From positions 2,790,001 through 2,854,000 of the forward strand of contig NZ_OZ257126.1 of assembly GCF_965278975.1 (NCBI RefSeq): a stretch of 64,000 bases of DNA. The letters are read 5' to 3'. Positions 7,893 to 16,577 of this stretch are shown in pieces. Positions within the stretch are counted from its first letter, which is position 1. Each line of letters opens with the position of its first letter. The notes beneath the pieces were generated by a model. It was not told the DNA's origin. It saw only the letters and a program-made list of their open reading frames with translations, and made no database searches. The DNA is from Ferrovibrio sp965278975 (lineage in GTDB: Bacteria > Pseudomonadota > Alphaproteobacteria > Ferrovibrionales > Ferrovibrionaceae). A program made the translations under genes and the position numbers.

Positions 7893-8108
7893 ATGAGCCA
7901 AGACAAGAAAGAGATACTCGCCAAAGAGAATCTGGATCGTCGCAGTTTCCTGCGTGGCGCCAGCGTCGGTGCCGCCGCTGCGGCCGTGGCCGGTGTTGCC
8001 GCCGCGCCTGCCAAGGTTGAGGCCGCCGAGAATGCCGAGACCCGCAAGAAGCAGCGCTACAAGGAAACCGAGCACGTGAAGCGCTACTACGACAGCAACA
8101 GGCTCTGA
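7893..8108 (+). CDS. Small twin-arginine signal protein of FDH operons
   Basis: This 71-residue protein consists of a Tat signal (LDRRSFLRGASVG, then an Ala-rich hydrophobic stretch ending near KVEAA) and a short charged tail rich in Lys, Arg and Glu ending VKRYYDSNRL. It matches the conserved small Tat target found immediately upstream of formate dehydrogenase alpha genes. GGAGGA seven bases before the ATG fixes the start. It has no cofactor-binding motif. It might be exported or piggyback with FdhA, or act as a decoy for the TorD-like chaperone encoded just upstream; its role is unknown. Confidence 0.85.
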   Translation: MSQDKKEILAKENLDRRSFLRGASVGAAAAAVAGVAAAPAKVEAAENAETRKKQRYKETEHVKRYYDSNRL

Positions 8109-8169
8109 ACGCGGCCCCATCCGCGCTACCAGCCAGTAAACGACCAGTCCCGATTACGGAGACGCCCCA

Positions 8170-11061
8170 ATGTTGATCAAGAAAAGCTCCACCGCCGGCA
8201 CCGCCCCCAAGGGCAAGCTCACCGGCATCCTTGCCGGTGCGACCCTGCAGACCATGGATCGCCGCGGCTTCCTGAAAGCGTCGGGCCTCGCGGCTGGCGG
8301 TCTGGCTGCCGTTTCGGCGCTGAGCCCCGCGATGGTCAAGTCGGCCAAGGCGATGCCTTCGACCGGCACCAACATCATCAAGCGGAAGAATATCTGCACC
8401 CATTGCTCGGTCGGCTGCACCGTCACGGCGGAAGTCGAGAACGGCGTCTGGGTCGGCCAGGAGCCGACCTGGGACAGCCCGATCAATCTTGGCACCCATT
8501 GCGCCAAGGGTGCCTCGATCCGTGAACTGACCCATGGTGATCGCCGCCTGAAATATCCGATGAAGCTGGTGGACGGGAAGTGGACCCGTATCAGCTGGGA
8601 TACCGCGATCAACGAGATCGGCGACAAGCTGCTGGATATCCGCCAGAAGTCCGGTCCGGAATCGGCCTACTGGCTCGGCTCGGCCAAGTTCTCCAACGAG
8701 GGCGGCTACCTGTTCCGCAAGTTCGCTGCCTTCTGGGGCACCAACAACATCGACCATCAGGCGCGTATCTGCCATTCGACCACGGTCGCCGGCGTAGCCA
8801 ATACCTGGGGCTACGGCGCGATGACCAACTCGTACAATGATATCCACAATTCCAAGTGCATCGTGATCATGGGCGGCAACCCCGCCGAGGCGCATCCGGT
8901 GTCGCTGCAGCATGTGCTGCGCGGCAAGGAACAGAACAAGGCGCCGATGGTCGTGATCGATCCGCGCTTCACCCGTACCGCCGCGCATGCCACCGAATAC
9001 ATGCGCATCCGTCCCGGCACCGACATTCCGGTGATCTACGGCCTGCTCTGGCATATCTTCCAGAATGGTTGGGAGGATAAGGAATATATCCGCCAGCGCG
9101 TCTATGGCATGGACGATATCCGCGCCGAAGTCGCCAAGTGGACGCCCGAGGAAACCGAGAAGGTGACCGGTGTGCCGGGCGAGCAGATGAAGCGCGTCGC
9201 CGAGCTGATGGCGAAGAACCGCCCCGGCACCCTGATCTGGTGCATGGGCGTGACGCAGCACACCGTCGGTACCGCCAATGTGCGCGCGCTGTCGATCCTG
9301 CAGCTGGCGCTCGGCAATATCGGCGTGGAAGGCGGCGGCGCCAACATCTTCCGCGGCCATTGCAACGTGCAGGGCTGCACGGATCTTGGCCTCGATGTCA
9401 CCACGCTGCCGGCCTATTACGGCCTGGTTGAAGGTGCTTGGAAGCATTGGGCCCGCGTCTGGGATGTCGATTACAACTATCTGCTCGGCCGCTTTGCCGA
9501 CAAGAAGTTCATGGAAGGCAAGGGTATCCCGTCGACCCGCTGGTTCGATGCGGTCCTGGTCGACAAGAAGGACCTTGAGCAGCCCGACAACGTGAAGGCG
9601 ATGTTCTTCTGGGGCCATGGCGGCAACACCGTGCCGCGTATGCCCGAGATGCGCACCGGCATGGAAAAGGTCGAGCTGATGGTCGTGGTCGATCCGCACC
9701 CGACCACTGCCGCCGCACTGCCCGACCGCAAGAACGGCACCTACCTGCTGCCGGCCTGCACCCAGCTCGAAACCCGCGGTTCGCGCACAGCGTCCAACCG
9801 GTCGCTGCAGTGGGGCGAGCAGATCGTCAAGCCGGTGTTCGAATCCAAGCCCGATCACTGGATCCTGTACAAGCTGGCCCAGAAGCTCGGCTTCGATAAG
9901 GAGATGTTCAAGAACATCAAGATCGACGAAGGCGACGAGCCGAATGTCGAGGACATCACCCGCGAATTCAACAAGGGCACCGTTTCCATCGGCTATTCCG
10001 GCCAGTCGCCGGAGCGCCTGAAGGAGCATATGGCGCATCAGGGCGATTTCGACATCGTCAGCCTGCGCGCCACCAAGGGGCCGCTCAAGGGCGAATTCTA
10101 TGGCCTGCCGTGGCCCTGCTGGGGCACGCCGGAGATGAAGCATCCAGGCACCCATGTGCTTTACAACACCAACCTGCCGGTGAAGGACGGCGGCGGTGCC
10201 TTCCGCGCCCGCTTCGGTGTCGAGCGCAACGGCGTCTCGCTGCTGGCGGATGGTTCCTACCCGAAGGGCTCGGAGATCCAGGACGGCCATCCCGAATTCA
10301 CCTATGGCCTGCTCAAGAAGATGGGCTGGGACAAGGAACTGACCGACACGGAGCGTGCCACGATCGAGAAGATCGGCGGCAACAACCCCGATGCGGTCGG
10401 TTGGGCGATTGACTATAGCTGCGGCATCATCCGCGTCTGCATGGCGCATGGCGTGCAGGCGATGGGCAATGCCAAGGCGCGTGCCAATGCCTTCGGCCTG
10501 CCTGATCCGGTGCCGGTGCATCGCGAGCCGATCTATTCCTCGCGGCGCGATCTGGTGGCCAAGTATCCGGCCATGGCTGATCGCCGCGATTACCGCCTGC
10601 CGCATCTTGGCAAGAGCATCCAGGACAAGGATGTCACCAAGGACTTCCCGCTCATCCTCACGTCCGGCCGCTTGGTCGAATACGAGGGCGGCGGCGAAGA
10701 GACCCGCTCCAACAAGTGGCTGGCCGAACTGCAGCAGAACATGTTCGTCGAGATCAACCCGGAAGATGCGGCTCGCCTTGGCATCAAGGAAGGCCAGAAT
10801 GTCTGGGTCTACGGTCCTGAGAACAAGGCCAAGGCCAAGGTCAAGGCGATGGTGACGCCGCGCGTCGGCAAGGGCGTGGCCTTCATGCCCTTCCACTTCT
10901 CCGGCTTCTGGCAGGGTGTGGACCAGCGCAAGAACTATCCGCCGGGTGCCGATCCGATCGTGCTCGGCGAGTCCGTCAACGGCGTGACCACCTATGGCTA
11001 CGACCCGGTTACCCACATGCATGAGAACAAGGCCACGCTCTGCCGCATCGAAGCGGCGTGA
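8170..11061 (+). CDS. fdhA: Formate dehydrogenase catalytic (alpha) subunit, Tat-exported
   Basis: This 963-residue Mo/W-bisMGD enzyme oxidises formate to CO2 in the periplasm. A Tat signal MDRRGFLKASG (RR at 31-32) precedes a 4Fe-4S site at C76, C79, C83 and C111. The metal ligand is Cys201 in HQARICHSTTVAG, encoded by TGC, so it is a cysteine and not a selenocysteine enzyme; the following His is the conserved active-site partner. The C-terminal molybdopterin-dinucleotide domain is seen around LILTSGRLVEYEGGG and VAFMPFHFSG. It is co-transcribed with fdhB and fdhC. Mo or W use is open, but the nearby tungstate importer favours W. Confidence 0.96.
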   Translation: MLIKKSSTAGTAPKGKLTGILAGATLQTMDRRGFLKASGLAAGGLAAVSALSPAMVKSAKAMPSTGTNIIKRKNICTHCSVGCTVTAEVENGVWVGQEPTWDSPINLGTHCAKGASIRELTHGDRRLKYPMKLVDGKWTRISWDTAINEIGDKLLDIRQKSGPESAYWLGSAKFSNEGGYLFRKFAAFWGTNNIDHQARICHSTTVAGVANTWGYGAMTNSYNDIHNSKCIVIMGGNPAEAHPVSLQHVLRGKEQNKAPMVVIDPRFTRTAAHATEYMRIRPGTDIPVIYGLLWHIFQNGWEDKEYIRQRVYGMDDIRAEVAKWTPEETEKVTGVPGEQMKRVAELMAKNRPGTLIWCMGVTQHTVGTANVRALSILQLALGNIGVEGGGANIFRGHCNVQGCTDLGLDVTTLPAYYGLVEGAWKHWARVWDVDYNYLLGRFADKKFMEGKGIPSTRWFDAVLVDKKDLEQPDNVKAMFFWGHGGNTVPRMPEMRTGMEKVELMVVVDPHPTTAAALPDRKNGTYLLPACTQLETRGSRTASNRSLQWGEQIVKPVFESKPDHWILYKLAQKLGFDKEMFKNIKIDEGDEPNVEDITREFNKGTVSIGYSGQSPERLKEHMAHQGDFDIVSLRATKGPLKGEFYGLPWPCWGTPEMKHPGTHVLYNTNLPVKDGGGAFRARFGVERNGVSLLADGSYPKGSEIQDGHPEFTYGLLKKMGWDKELTDTERATIEKIGGNNPDAVGWAIDYSCGIIRVCMAHGVQAMGNAKARANAFGLPDPVPVHREPIYSSRRDLVAKYPAMADRRDYRLPHLGKSIQDKDVTKDFPLILTSGRLVEYEGGGEETRSNKWLAELQQNMFVEINPEDAARLGIKEGQNVWVYGPENKAKAKVKAMVTPRVGKGVAFMPFHFSGFWQGVDQRKNYPPGADPIVLGESVNGVTTYGYDPVTHMHENKATLCRIEAA

Positions 11062-11084
11062 GCGAAGGTTAAGGAGAACACACC

Positions 11085-11678
11085 ATGGCCCGCATGAAAT
11101 TCCTCTGCGACTCCGAGCGCTGCATCGAGTGCAACGCCTGCGTCACCGCCTGCAAGAACGAACATGAAGTTCCGTGGGGCATCAACCGCCGCCGCGTCGT
11201 CACGCTGAATGACGGCGCCAAGGGCGAGCGTTCGATCTCGATGGCCTGCATGCATTGCGAAGATGCGCCCTGCATGGCCGTCTGCCCGGTTGACTGCTTC
11301 TACAAGACCGATGACGGCGTGGTCCTCCATTCCAAGGACCTCTGCATCGGCTGTGGCTACTGCTTCTATGCCTGCCCGTTCGGCGCGCCGCAGTATCCGC
11401 AGGTCGGCAATTTCGGCAGCCGCGGTAAGATGGACAAGTGCACCTTCTGCGCCGGCGGCCCGGAGGCCGACAACACTAAGGAAGAATACATCAAATACGG
11501 CGCCAACCGCCTTGCCGAAGGCAAGCTGCCGCTTTGCGCCGAGATGTGCTCCACCAAGGCATTGCTGGCTGGCGATGGCGATGTGATCGCGCAGATCTAC
11601 AAGGAGCGCGTCAGCCGCCGTGGCTATGGTTCGGGTGCCTGGGGCTGGGCAACAGCCTACAAGGGCAGCGCGGTCTGA
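11085..11678 (+). CDS. fdhB: Formate dehydrogenase iron-sulfur (beta) subunit
   Basis: This 197-residue ferredoxin-like electron-transfer subunit carries four cysteine quartets: C13/16/19/23, C54/57/62/66, C86/89/92/96 and C118/121/150/154, enough for four 4Fe-4S clusters. It has no signal peptide and should be co-exported with FdhA by the Tat route. Unlike E. coli FdnH it lacks a C-terminal membrane anchor, so attachment must come through FdhC. The gene begins 23 bases after fdhA with AAGGAG upstream. It conducts electrons from the alpha subunit to cytochrome b. Confidence 0.95.
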   Translation: MARMKFLCDSERCIECNACVTACKNEHEVPWGINRRRVVTLNDGAKGERSISMACMHCEDAPCMAVCPVDCFYKTDDGVVLHSKDLCIGCGYCFYACPFGAPQYPQVGNFGSRGKMDKCTFCAGGPEADNTKEEYIKYGANRLAEGKLPLCAEMCSTKALLAGDGDVIAQIYKERVSRRGYGSGAWGWATAYKGSAV

Positions 11679-11702
11679 GCGCGGTTGAGGGAGGAAAATC
11701 AC

Positions 11703-12671
11703 ATGGCTCTTTTCAACATGCGCAAAATCCTGGCTGCCCTGGTATTTGGCATCATGCTCGGTATCGCCGGCATGGCGCCCGCTTCGGCCCAGTCGACGCA
11801 GCAGGCCGATGAAGCCGCGCTGCTGCAGCAGCTCAAGGGGGCGCCGGTGGCTGGCCGCGTCTCGATCCCCGACGCCAAGTCGGGTGTGCTGATCCAGCCG
11901 CAGGGCCGTGAATGGCGCCAGACGCTGGAAGGTCCGGTCAAGTCGATCGGTGGCTGGCTGCTGGTGCTCACTGTTGTGGCGCTGGCTGCCTTCATGGCCA
12001 TCCGTGGCCGTATCAAGGTGGAACACGGCCTGTCCGGCCGCACCATCGAGCGCTTCAAGGGCATCGAGCGTTTCGCCCACTGGCTGACGGCGATCTGCTT
12101 CGTCATCCTGGGCCTCAGCGGCCTCAATATCTCATTCGGCCGCAGCCTGCTGCTGCCGGTGATGGGGCCCGAAGCTTTTACCGCGATGAGCGCCTTCGGC
12201 AAGCTGTCGCATAACTATCTCAGCTTCCCGTTCGTGCTCGGCGTTTTCCTGATGGCGGTGATGTGGATTGCACACAACATCCCCAATGCTGTCGACGTGG
12301 AATGGATCAAGCAGGGCGGCGGCCTCCTCAAGAAGGGCGTGCATCCGCCGGCAGGCAAGTTCAATGCCGGTCAGAAGCTGATCTTCTGGTCTGTGGTGAT
12401 CGGCTCGCTTGCCCTGGCCATCAGCGGCTACATCCTGATGTTCCCGTTCTATGTCACCGATATTGCCGGCATGCAGCTGGCGCAGCTGGTGCATGCCATT
12501 GCCGGCATCCTGATGGTGGCGGTGATCCTGGGGCATATCTACATCGGCACCATCGGCATGGAAGGCGCCTTCGATGCCATGGGCAGCGGCCAGGTGGATA
12601 CCAATTGGGCCAAGGAACATCACAGCCTGTGGGTGAAGGACGTGACCGCGCGTGGCGCGGGCGACGACTAG
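11703..12671 (+). CDS. fdhC: Formate dehydrogenase cytochrome b (gamma) subunit
   Basis: This 322-residue membrane cytochrome b accepts electrons from FdhB and reduces quinone. It has an N-terminal signal-like segment ending APASAQ, then about 50 periplasmic residues, and a first core helix (IGGWLLVLTVVALAAFMAI). Further helices carry likely haem ligands: His in FKGIERFAHWLTAICF, in FGKLSHNYLSF and in ILGHIYIGTIGMEGA. GAGGGAGGAAAATCAC before the ATG fixes the start; in-frame codons upstream are ignored. A strong terminator follows 22 bases after the stop, closing the operon. Confidence 0.93.
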   Translation: MALFNMRKILAALVFGIMLGIAGMAPASAQSTQQADEAALLQQLKGAPVAGRVSIPDAKSGVLIQPQGREWRQTLEGPVKSIGGWLLVLTVVALAAFMAIRGRIKVEHGLSGRTIERFKGIERFAHWLTAICFVILGLSGLNISFGRSLLLPVMGPEAFTAMSAFGKLSHNYLSFPFVLGVFLMAVMWIAHNIPNAVDVEWIKQGGGLLKKGVHPPAGKFNAGQKLIFWSVVIGSLALAISGYILMFPFYVTDIAGMQLAQLVHAIAGILMVAVILGHIYIGTIGMEGAFDAMGSGQVDTNWAKEHHSLWVKDVTARGAGDD

Positions 12672-12693
12672 GCTTGATGGCTTAAGCAAAAGC

Positions 12694-12726
12694 AAAAAGG
12701 GCGGGGTTTCCCCGCCCTTTTTCGTT
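12694..12726 (+). terminator. Intrinsic terminator of the fdhABC operon
   Basis: A perfect 13-base-pair stem (AAAAAGGGCGGGG with its complement) closes over a TTT loop. The T-rich right arm ends in five Ts followed by CG. It lies directly after the fdhC stop. The A-tract on the left makes it potentially bidirectional. Confidence 0.92.
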
Positions 12727-12804
12727 TCGCGCGTTGCAATGTTGCCGCCCCCCGTCATGATGGAGGTGCTGAAGCGGGAATTGATCTCCATGCGAGGGGT
12801 GAAC

Positions 12805-13770
12805 ATGCAGCGACTGGCGGCGGTGATCGGTTTGATCCTGGGGTTGACCTGCCAGACTGTGCCGGCGCGGGCCGATATGGTCGGCCATGGTGCCATGGTC
12901 AATGCTGTCGCGGTGTCTGCCGATGGCCGGCGGCTGCTGTCGGCGAGCTGGGATTATACCGTGCGGCTCTGGGATCTGGCGAAGCAGAGCGAACTCAAGG
13001 TGCTGGATGGCCATACCGCCAGCGTGAATGCCGTGCTGTTTCTGCCTGATGGCAAGTCGGCGCTGTCGGCAAGCTGGGATCACACGGTGATCCGCTGGGA
13101 CCTGAACAGCGGCAAGGAAATCGCAAAGCTCAACGGCCATGTCAACAATATCGCCGGCATGGCCTTGAGCCGTGATGGCAAGTGGCTGGCCACTGCCAGT
13201 TGGGACCGTACGGTCAAGCTTTGGAATCTCGCTACCAACAAGCTGGAGCGCAGCTTCGAGGGCCATGAGGCCAACGTGATGCAGGTTGCTTTCGCCATGG
13301 ATGACAAGCAACTGGTGTCGGTTGCCTATGACCTCACCGTGCGGCTCTGGGATGTCGCCAGTGGCAAGGAGCTTGCCGTGATGACCGGGCATCAAGCCAG
13401 CGTGAATGCTGTTGCGGTTACGCCGGACGGCAGAACGGCGCTGACCGGCAGCACCGATGGCACGATCAAACGCTGGGATCTTGTTGCGCAGCGTGAGAGC
13501 GGCAGCCTGCCGGGGCATAGCGGCTTCATCACCTCGATTGCGATCTCGAAGGATGGCAATTACGCGTTGTCCGGCGGTGGCGACCGGCTGATGCGATTGT
13601 GGGATTTGCGCGGCGGCCGGCAGCTCAAGCAATTCGCCGGCCATGAGAAGCCGGTCTGGTCGGTCGCTTTCATGCCCGACGGCAAGCACGCCGTGTCCGG
13701 TGGCTATGATACGGTGATCAAGCTCTGGTCGCTGGAAACCGGCGCACTTATTCCAGCACCGAAGAACTAA
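12805..13770 (+). CDS. Periplasmic seven-bladed WD40 repeat protein
   Basis: The 321-residue protein starts with a Sec-type signal peptide (MQRLAAVIGLILGL to VPARA) and then holds seven WD40 repeats. The strand-end signatures are SWDYTVRLWDL, SWDHTVIRWDL, SWDRTVKLWNL, AYDLTVRLWDV, STDGTIKRWDL, GGDRLMRLWDL and GYDTVIKLWSL, enough for one closed propeller. GAGGGG precedes the chosen ATG; the open frame upstream covers the terminator and is unlikely to be translated. Secreted WD40 proteins are scaffolds; here the setting next to FDH and a cytochrome c suggests a docking or assembly role in formate electron transfer. That role is inference. Confidence 0.88.
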   Translation: MQRLAAVIGLILGLTCQTVPARADMVGHGAMVNAVAVSADGRRLLSASWDYTVRLWDLAKQSELKVLDGHTASVNAVLFLPDGKSALSASWDHTVIRWDLNSGKEIAKLNGHVNNIAGMALSRDGKWLATASWDRTVKLWNLATNKLERSFEGHEANVMQVAFAMDDKQLVSVAYDLTVRLWDVASGKELAVMTGHQASVNAVAVTPDGRTALTGSTDGTIKRWDLVAQRESGSLPGHSGFITSIAISKDGNYALSGGGDRLMRLWDLRGGRQLKQFAGHEKPVWSVAFMPDGKHAVSGGYDTVIKLWSLETGALIPAPKN

Positions 13771-13810
13771 ACGGCGCCGGGCCGCTCAGTTTCAGTTCTG
13801 ATATCCAGTA

Positions 13811-13951
13811 TCAGTTCTGGTGTTCGTGGGTGACGCGGGCGCCTTCGGTGCTGAAGGCGACATCAACCGATTTATTCACGGTTTGCAGGATATAGGCCGA
13901 GCCGATGGCAATGACGAGAGCGACAGCGAGGCCGGCGATGAAGGCTTTCAT
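13811..13951 (-). CDS. 46-residue single-pass membrane protein
   Basis: This small gene reads MKAFIAGLAVALVIAIGSAY and then ILQTVNKSVDVAFSTEGARV before THEHQN and a TGA stop. It has one N-terminal membrane helix and a short, probably periplasmic tail. Support for expression is good: GGAGG lies seven bases before the ATG, and a perfect TATAAT is on the same strand at 13988-13983. It lies just downstream of the cytochrome c gene on the same strand and could be a small partner of the cytochrome or WD40 protein. I do not recognise a named family. Confidence 0.7.
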   Translation of the reverse strand: MKAFIAGLAVALVIAIGSAYILQTVNKSVDVAFSTEGARVTHEHQN

Positions 13952-13982
13952 GGGGCATCCTCCAAGGTCTTGATCAGCCTGG

Positions 13983-14001
13983 ATTATAAAAGATTTTGTA
14001 G
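13983..14001 (-). promoter_or_regulatory. Candidate promoter and third FDH-type operator
   Basis: On the minus strand a perfect TATAAT (13988-13983) lies 32 bases before the small-protein ATG. It overlaps TTATAAA-AGAT-TTTGTAG (plus-strand reading, 13984-14001), which has the half-site layout of the elements at 2412-2429 and 7008-7025, with one perfect arm and a 5/7 arm. No good -35 box is seen at 17 bases, so activation by a bound regulator is possible. The weaker arm makes this site less certain than the other two. Confidence 0.4.
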
Positions 14002-14021
14002 GGAAAATGGAAGGGGCGGAC

Positions 14022-14435
14022 TCACTTGGCGGTGGCCTGTTTCAGCCAGGCGATCAGATCAACCCGGTCCTGCGCAATGGCCAGCCCGCCATACATCTTG
14101 TTACCCGGCATGAAGTCCTGCGTGGCTGCCAGATAGGCGTCCATGGTCTGCTCGGTCCAGACCACGTTGGATTTTTTCATCGCCTCGGAATAACGGTAAT
14201 CCGCCACGCCGCCGGCCTTGCGGCCGAAGACGCCATGCAGGCGCGGCCCGACGAGATTGCGCCCCTGTGCCTCCAGCGTGTGGCAGGCGCGGCACTTGCC
14301 CCACAATTCCGCACCCCGTTCCAGGCTTGGCGGCTCCAGTTGATCGGTATTCGCAGCTTGCGCCAGTGCCGTGCCGGACAGGCCTGAAAAGAGCGCGAAA
14401 ATGGCCGGAATCAGCATCCCAATCACAATGCGCAA
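14022..14435 (-). CDS. Periplasmic class I cytochrome c
   Basis: This 137-residue c-type cytochrome has a signal peptide (IPAIFALFSGLSGTALAQ), a single haem site CRACH with the typical NLVGPRLHGVFGRKAG segment, and a likely axial Met in QDFMPGNKMYGG. It is like the mono-haem cytochrome c2/c550 group. The start is a TTG preceded at five bases by GGAGGT; ATG 14417 would remove part of the signal peptide. It is divergent from the ferredoxin-type gene and next to the WD40 gene. It may carry electrons from formate oxidation or the respiratory chain. Confidence 0.93.
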   Translation of the reverse strand: MRIVIGMLIPAIFALFSGLSGTALAQAANTDQLEPPSLERGAELWGKCRACHTLEAQGRNLVGPRLHGVFGRKAGGVADYRYSEAMKKSNVVWTEQTMDAYLAATQDFMPGNKMYGGLAIAQDRVDLIAWLKQATAK

Positions 14436-14520
14436 ACCCGACCTCCGACTGGTTTTCCTGTATCATCAATACTATAGTCGAGAAGCATAGATTACCAGAT
14501 TGTCGGGTGGAAAACGGGTC

Positions 14521-16572
14521 ATGCGGCTGGATGGAAAACGCCTTCTGGTGTGCAACTGCGAAGGTACCATGCCGCTGGATGGCAAGGCGCTGGCAAAGGC
14601 CTGTGGCAGCAATGCCGCCGCCGAGATTGCCACCCAGCTCTGCCGTGCCGAGATCGGGCGTTTCCAGACCGCCCTGAAGGCCGGCGAACCGTTGATGGTG
14701 GCTTGCACCCAGGAAAGCCCGTTATTTGATGAGCAGCGCGAGGCACTCGGCAGTGCCACGCCGGTCGCTTACGTCAATATCCGCGAAACTGCCGGCTGGT
14801 CATCGGAAGCCGCCGCCGCCACGCCGAAGCTGGCGGCGCTGATCGCCGCCGCTGCTGTAGCCGTGCCGGTGCTGCCGGCCGTGACGATGAAGTCCGAGGG
14901 GGTGGCGCTGATCTATGGCCGCGATGAGCAGGCGATTGCCGCCGCGCGCCAGCTCAGCGACCGGCTTGATGTCACCATCATGCTTGATCGGCCGAAGGAT
15001 GTGCCGGCGCCTGCCCTGATGGACCTGCCGATCGTGCAGGGCCGCATCGCCGGTGCGCGTGGCCATCTCGGCGCCTTCGAGCTGGTGATTGATGATTATG
15101 CCCTGCCTGTGCCGTCCTCGCGCCGGCATCTGGCTTTCGGGGCACCACGCAACGGCGCCAGTTCCACCTGCGATATCATTATCGACCTGACCGGCGGCAC
15201 GCCGCTGTTTCCGGCACATGAAAAGCGCGATGGCTATTTCCGGCCCGATCCGAAGGATCCCGCTGCCGTGCAGAAGGCGCTGTTCGAGGCCGCCGACCTG
15301 ACCGGCAGTTTCGAGAAGCCGATCTATGTGGCCTATCATGCCGATATCTGCGCCCATTCCCGTTCGAAGAAAACCGGCTGCACGCGCTGCCTCGATGTCT
15401 GTCCCACCGGGGCGATCACGCCGGCGGGCGACAAGGTTGCCATCGATCCCTATATCTGCGGCGGCTGCGGCAATTGCGGCGCTGTCTGCCCCACGGGTGC
15501 TGCCGAGTACCGGCTGCCGCCGCCGGCCAGCCTGGTCGAGCAACTGCGCGCACTGCTGCTGGCCTATCGCGAGGCCGGCGGGCGCCAGGCCGTGGTTCTG
15601 CTGCATGATGCCAAGCATGGCGCGCCGCTGATCGATGCCCTGGCGCGCTTCGGCGATGGCTTGCCGGCGCGTGTACTGCCTTTCGCGGTGAATGCGCTGG
15701 GTGAGTGCAATGTCGCGTTCTTTGCTTCCGCCTTCTCCTATGGCGCGGCTGATCTGCGCATGCTGGCTCCGGCCAAGCGAAGCGACGACATTGCCGGGCT
15801 GGGCCAGCAGATGGCCTTGGCCGAAAGCGTGCTGGTCGGCCTGGGTTTTGAGGGCGGGCGCGTCGGCCTGATCGAGACCGACGATCCCGACAAGCTGGGC
15901 AGCGTACTGGCCGCGCTGCCGCTGCGCGAGGGGCCGGGTGGCGCCAGCTATTTGCCGATGGGCCGCAATCGCGACCTGTCGCGGCTGGCATTCCGCCATC
16001 TGCATGCCGTTGCGCCGCAGCCGGTGGATGCCGTGGTGCTGCCGCCCGGCGCCCCCTTCGGGAATCTGCGGGTTGATGCCGAGAATTGCACCCTGTGCCT
16101 GGCCTGCGTTTCTTCCTGCCCCACCGGTGCGCTTAGCGATGATCCGGAACGGCCGCGCCTGCTTTTCACCGAAGATGCCTGCGTGCAATGCGGCCTGTGC
16201 AAGAATACCTGCCCGGAAAAGGTGATCGCGCTGGAGCCACGGGTGAATTTCACCAGCAGCTCGGCGCAGGCGCGCGTGATAAAGGAAGAGGAACCTTTCC
16301 ATTGCATCCGCTGCGCCAAGCCTTTTGGTACGAAATCCTCGATTGAAAAGGTGATCGCCAAGCTGGAAGGCAAGCATTGGATGTATGGCCAGGGCAGCGC
16401 CATTGCTGATCGCATGCGCATGTGCGCCGATTGCCGCGTCATCGTGCAGAGCGAAAACAAGATCGATCCCTATGCCGGCGCGCCGCGCCCCGATGTGCGC
16501 ACCACCGAGGATTATCTGGCCGAGCGCGCATTGGCACAGCAGGCGGCAGCTGACGGGAAAAAACCGTCGTGA
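14521..16572 (+). CDS. Large 4Fe-4S ferredoxin-type accessory protein of FDH cluster
   Basis: This cytoplasmic protein of 683 residues has four ferredoxin-type CxxCxxCxxxCP clusters beginning near C287 (CTRCLDVCPTGA), C313 (CGGCGNCGAVCPTGA), C523 (CTLCLACVSSCPTGA) and C554 (CVQCGLCKNTCPEK). A C-terminal pair of CxxC motifs (near 595 and 635) looks like a metal knuckle. The N-terminal 280 residues start with MRLDGKRLLVCNCEGTM and hold a central Rossmann-like half without a clear cofactor motif. Homologues sit in alphaproteobacterial FDH clusters. It may supply electrons during cofactor maturation; this is inferred. The upstream TTG at 14500 is a less likely start. Confidence 0.85.
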   Translation: MRLDGKRLLVCNCEGTMPLDGKALAKACGSNAAAEIATQLCRAEIGRFQTALKAGEPLMVACTQESPLFDEQREALGSATPVAYVNIRETAGWSSEAAAATPKLAALIAAAAVAVPVLPAVTMKSEGVALIYGRDEQAIAAARQLSDRLDVTIMLDRPKDVPAPALMDLPIVQGRIAGARGHLGAFELVIDDYALPVPSSRRHLAFGAPRNGASSTCDIIIDLTGGTPLFPAHEKRDGYFRPDPKDPAAVQKALFEAADLTGSFEKPIYVAYHADICAHSRSKKTGCTRCLDVCPTGAITPAGDKVAIDPYICGGCGNCGAVCPTGAAEYRLPPPASLVEQLRALLLAYREAGGRQAVVLLHDAKHGAPLIDALARFGDGLPARVLPFAVNALGECNVAFFASAFSYGAADLRMLAPAKRSDDIAGLGQQMALAESVLVGLGFEGGRVGLIETDDPDKLGSVLAALPLREGPGGASYLPMGRNRDLSRLAFRHLHAVAPQPVDAVVLPPGAPFGNLRVDAENCTLCLACVSSCPTGALSDDPERPRLLFTEDACVQCGLCKNTCPEKVIALEPRVNFTSSSAQARVIKEEEPFHCIRCAKPFGTKSSIEKVIAKLEGKHWMYGQGSAIADRMRMCADCRVIVQSENKIDPYAGAPRPDVRTTEDYLAERALAQQAAADGKKPS

Positions 16573-16577
16573 AGGCG

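Noticed and set aside
8770..8774. Selenocysteine at the FdhA active site
   Set aside because: The metal-ligand position is encoded by TGC (Cys) in HQARICHSTT, with no in-frame TGA and no need for a SECIS element.
7786..11022. Open frame of 1078 codons on the minus strand
   Set aside because: It is antisense to fdhA and the genes before it. The product is His/Arg/Gly-rich without any domain, typical of the mirror frame of a GC-rich gene, while the plus strand encodes clear FdhA motifs.
13820..14113. 97-codon plus-strand frame across the small gene and cytochrome c end
   Set aside because: It is antisense to the 46-residue gene and part of the cytochrome c gene, which have ribosome-binding sites and a haem motif.
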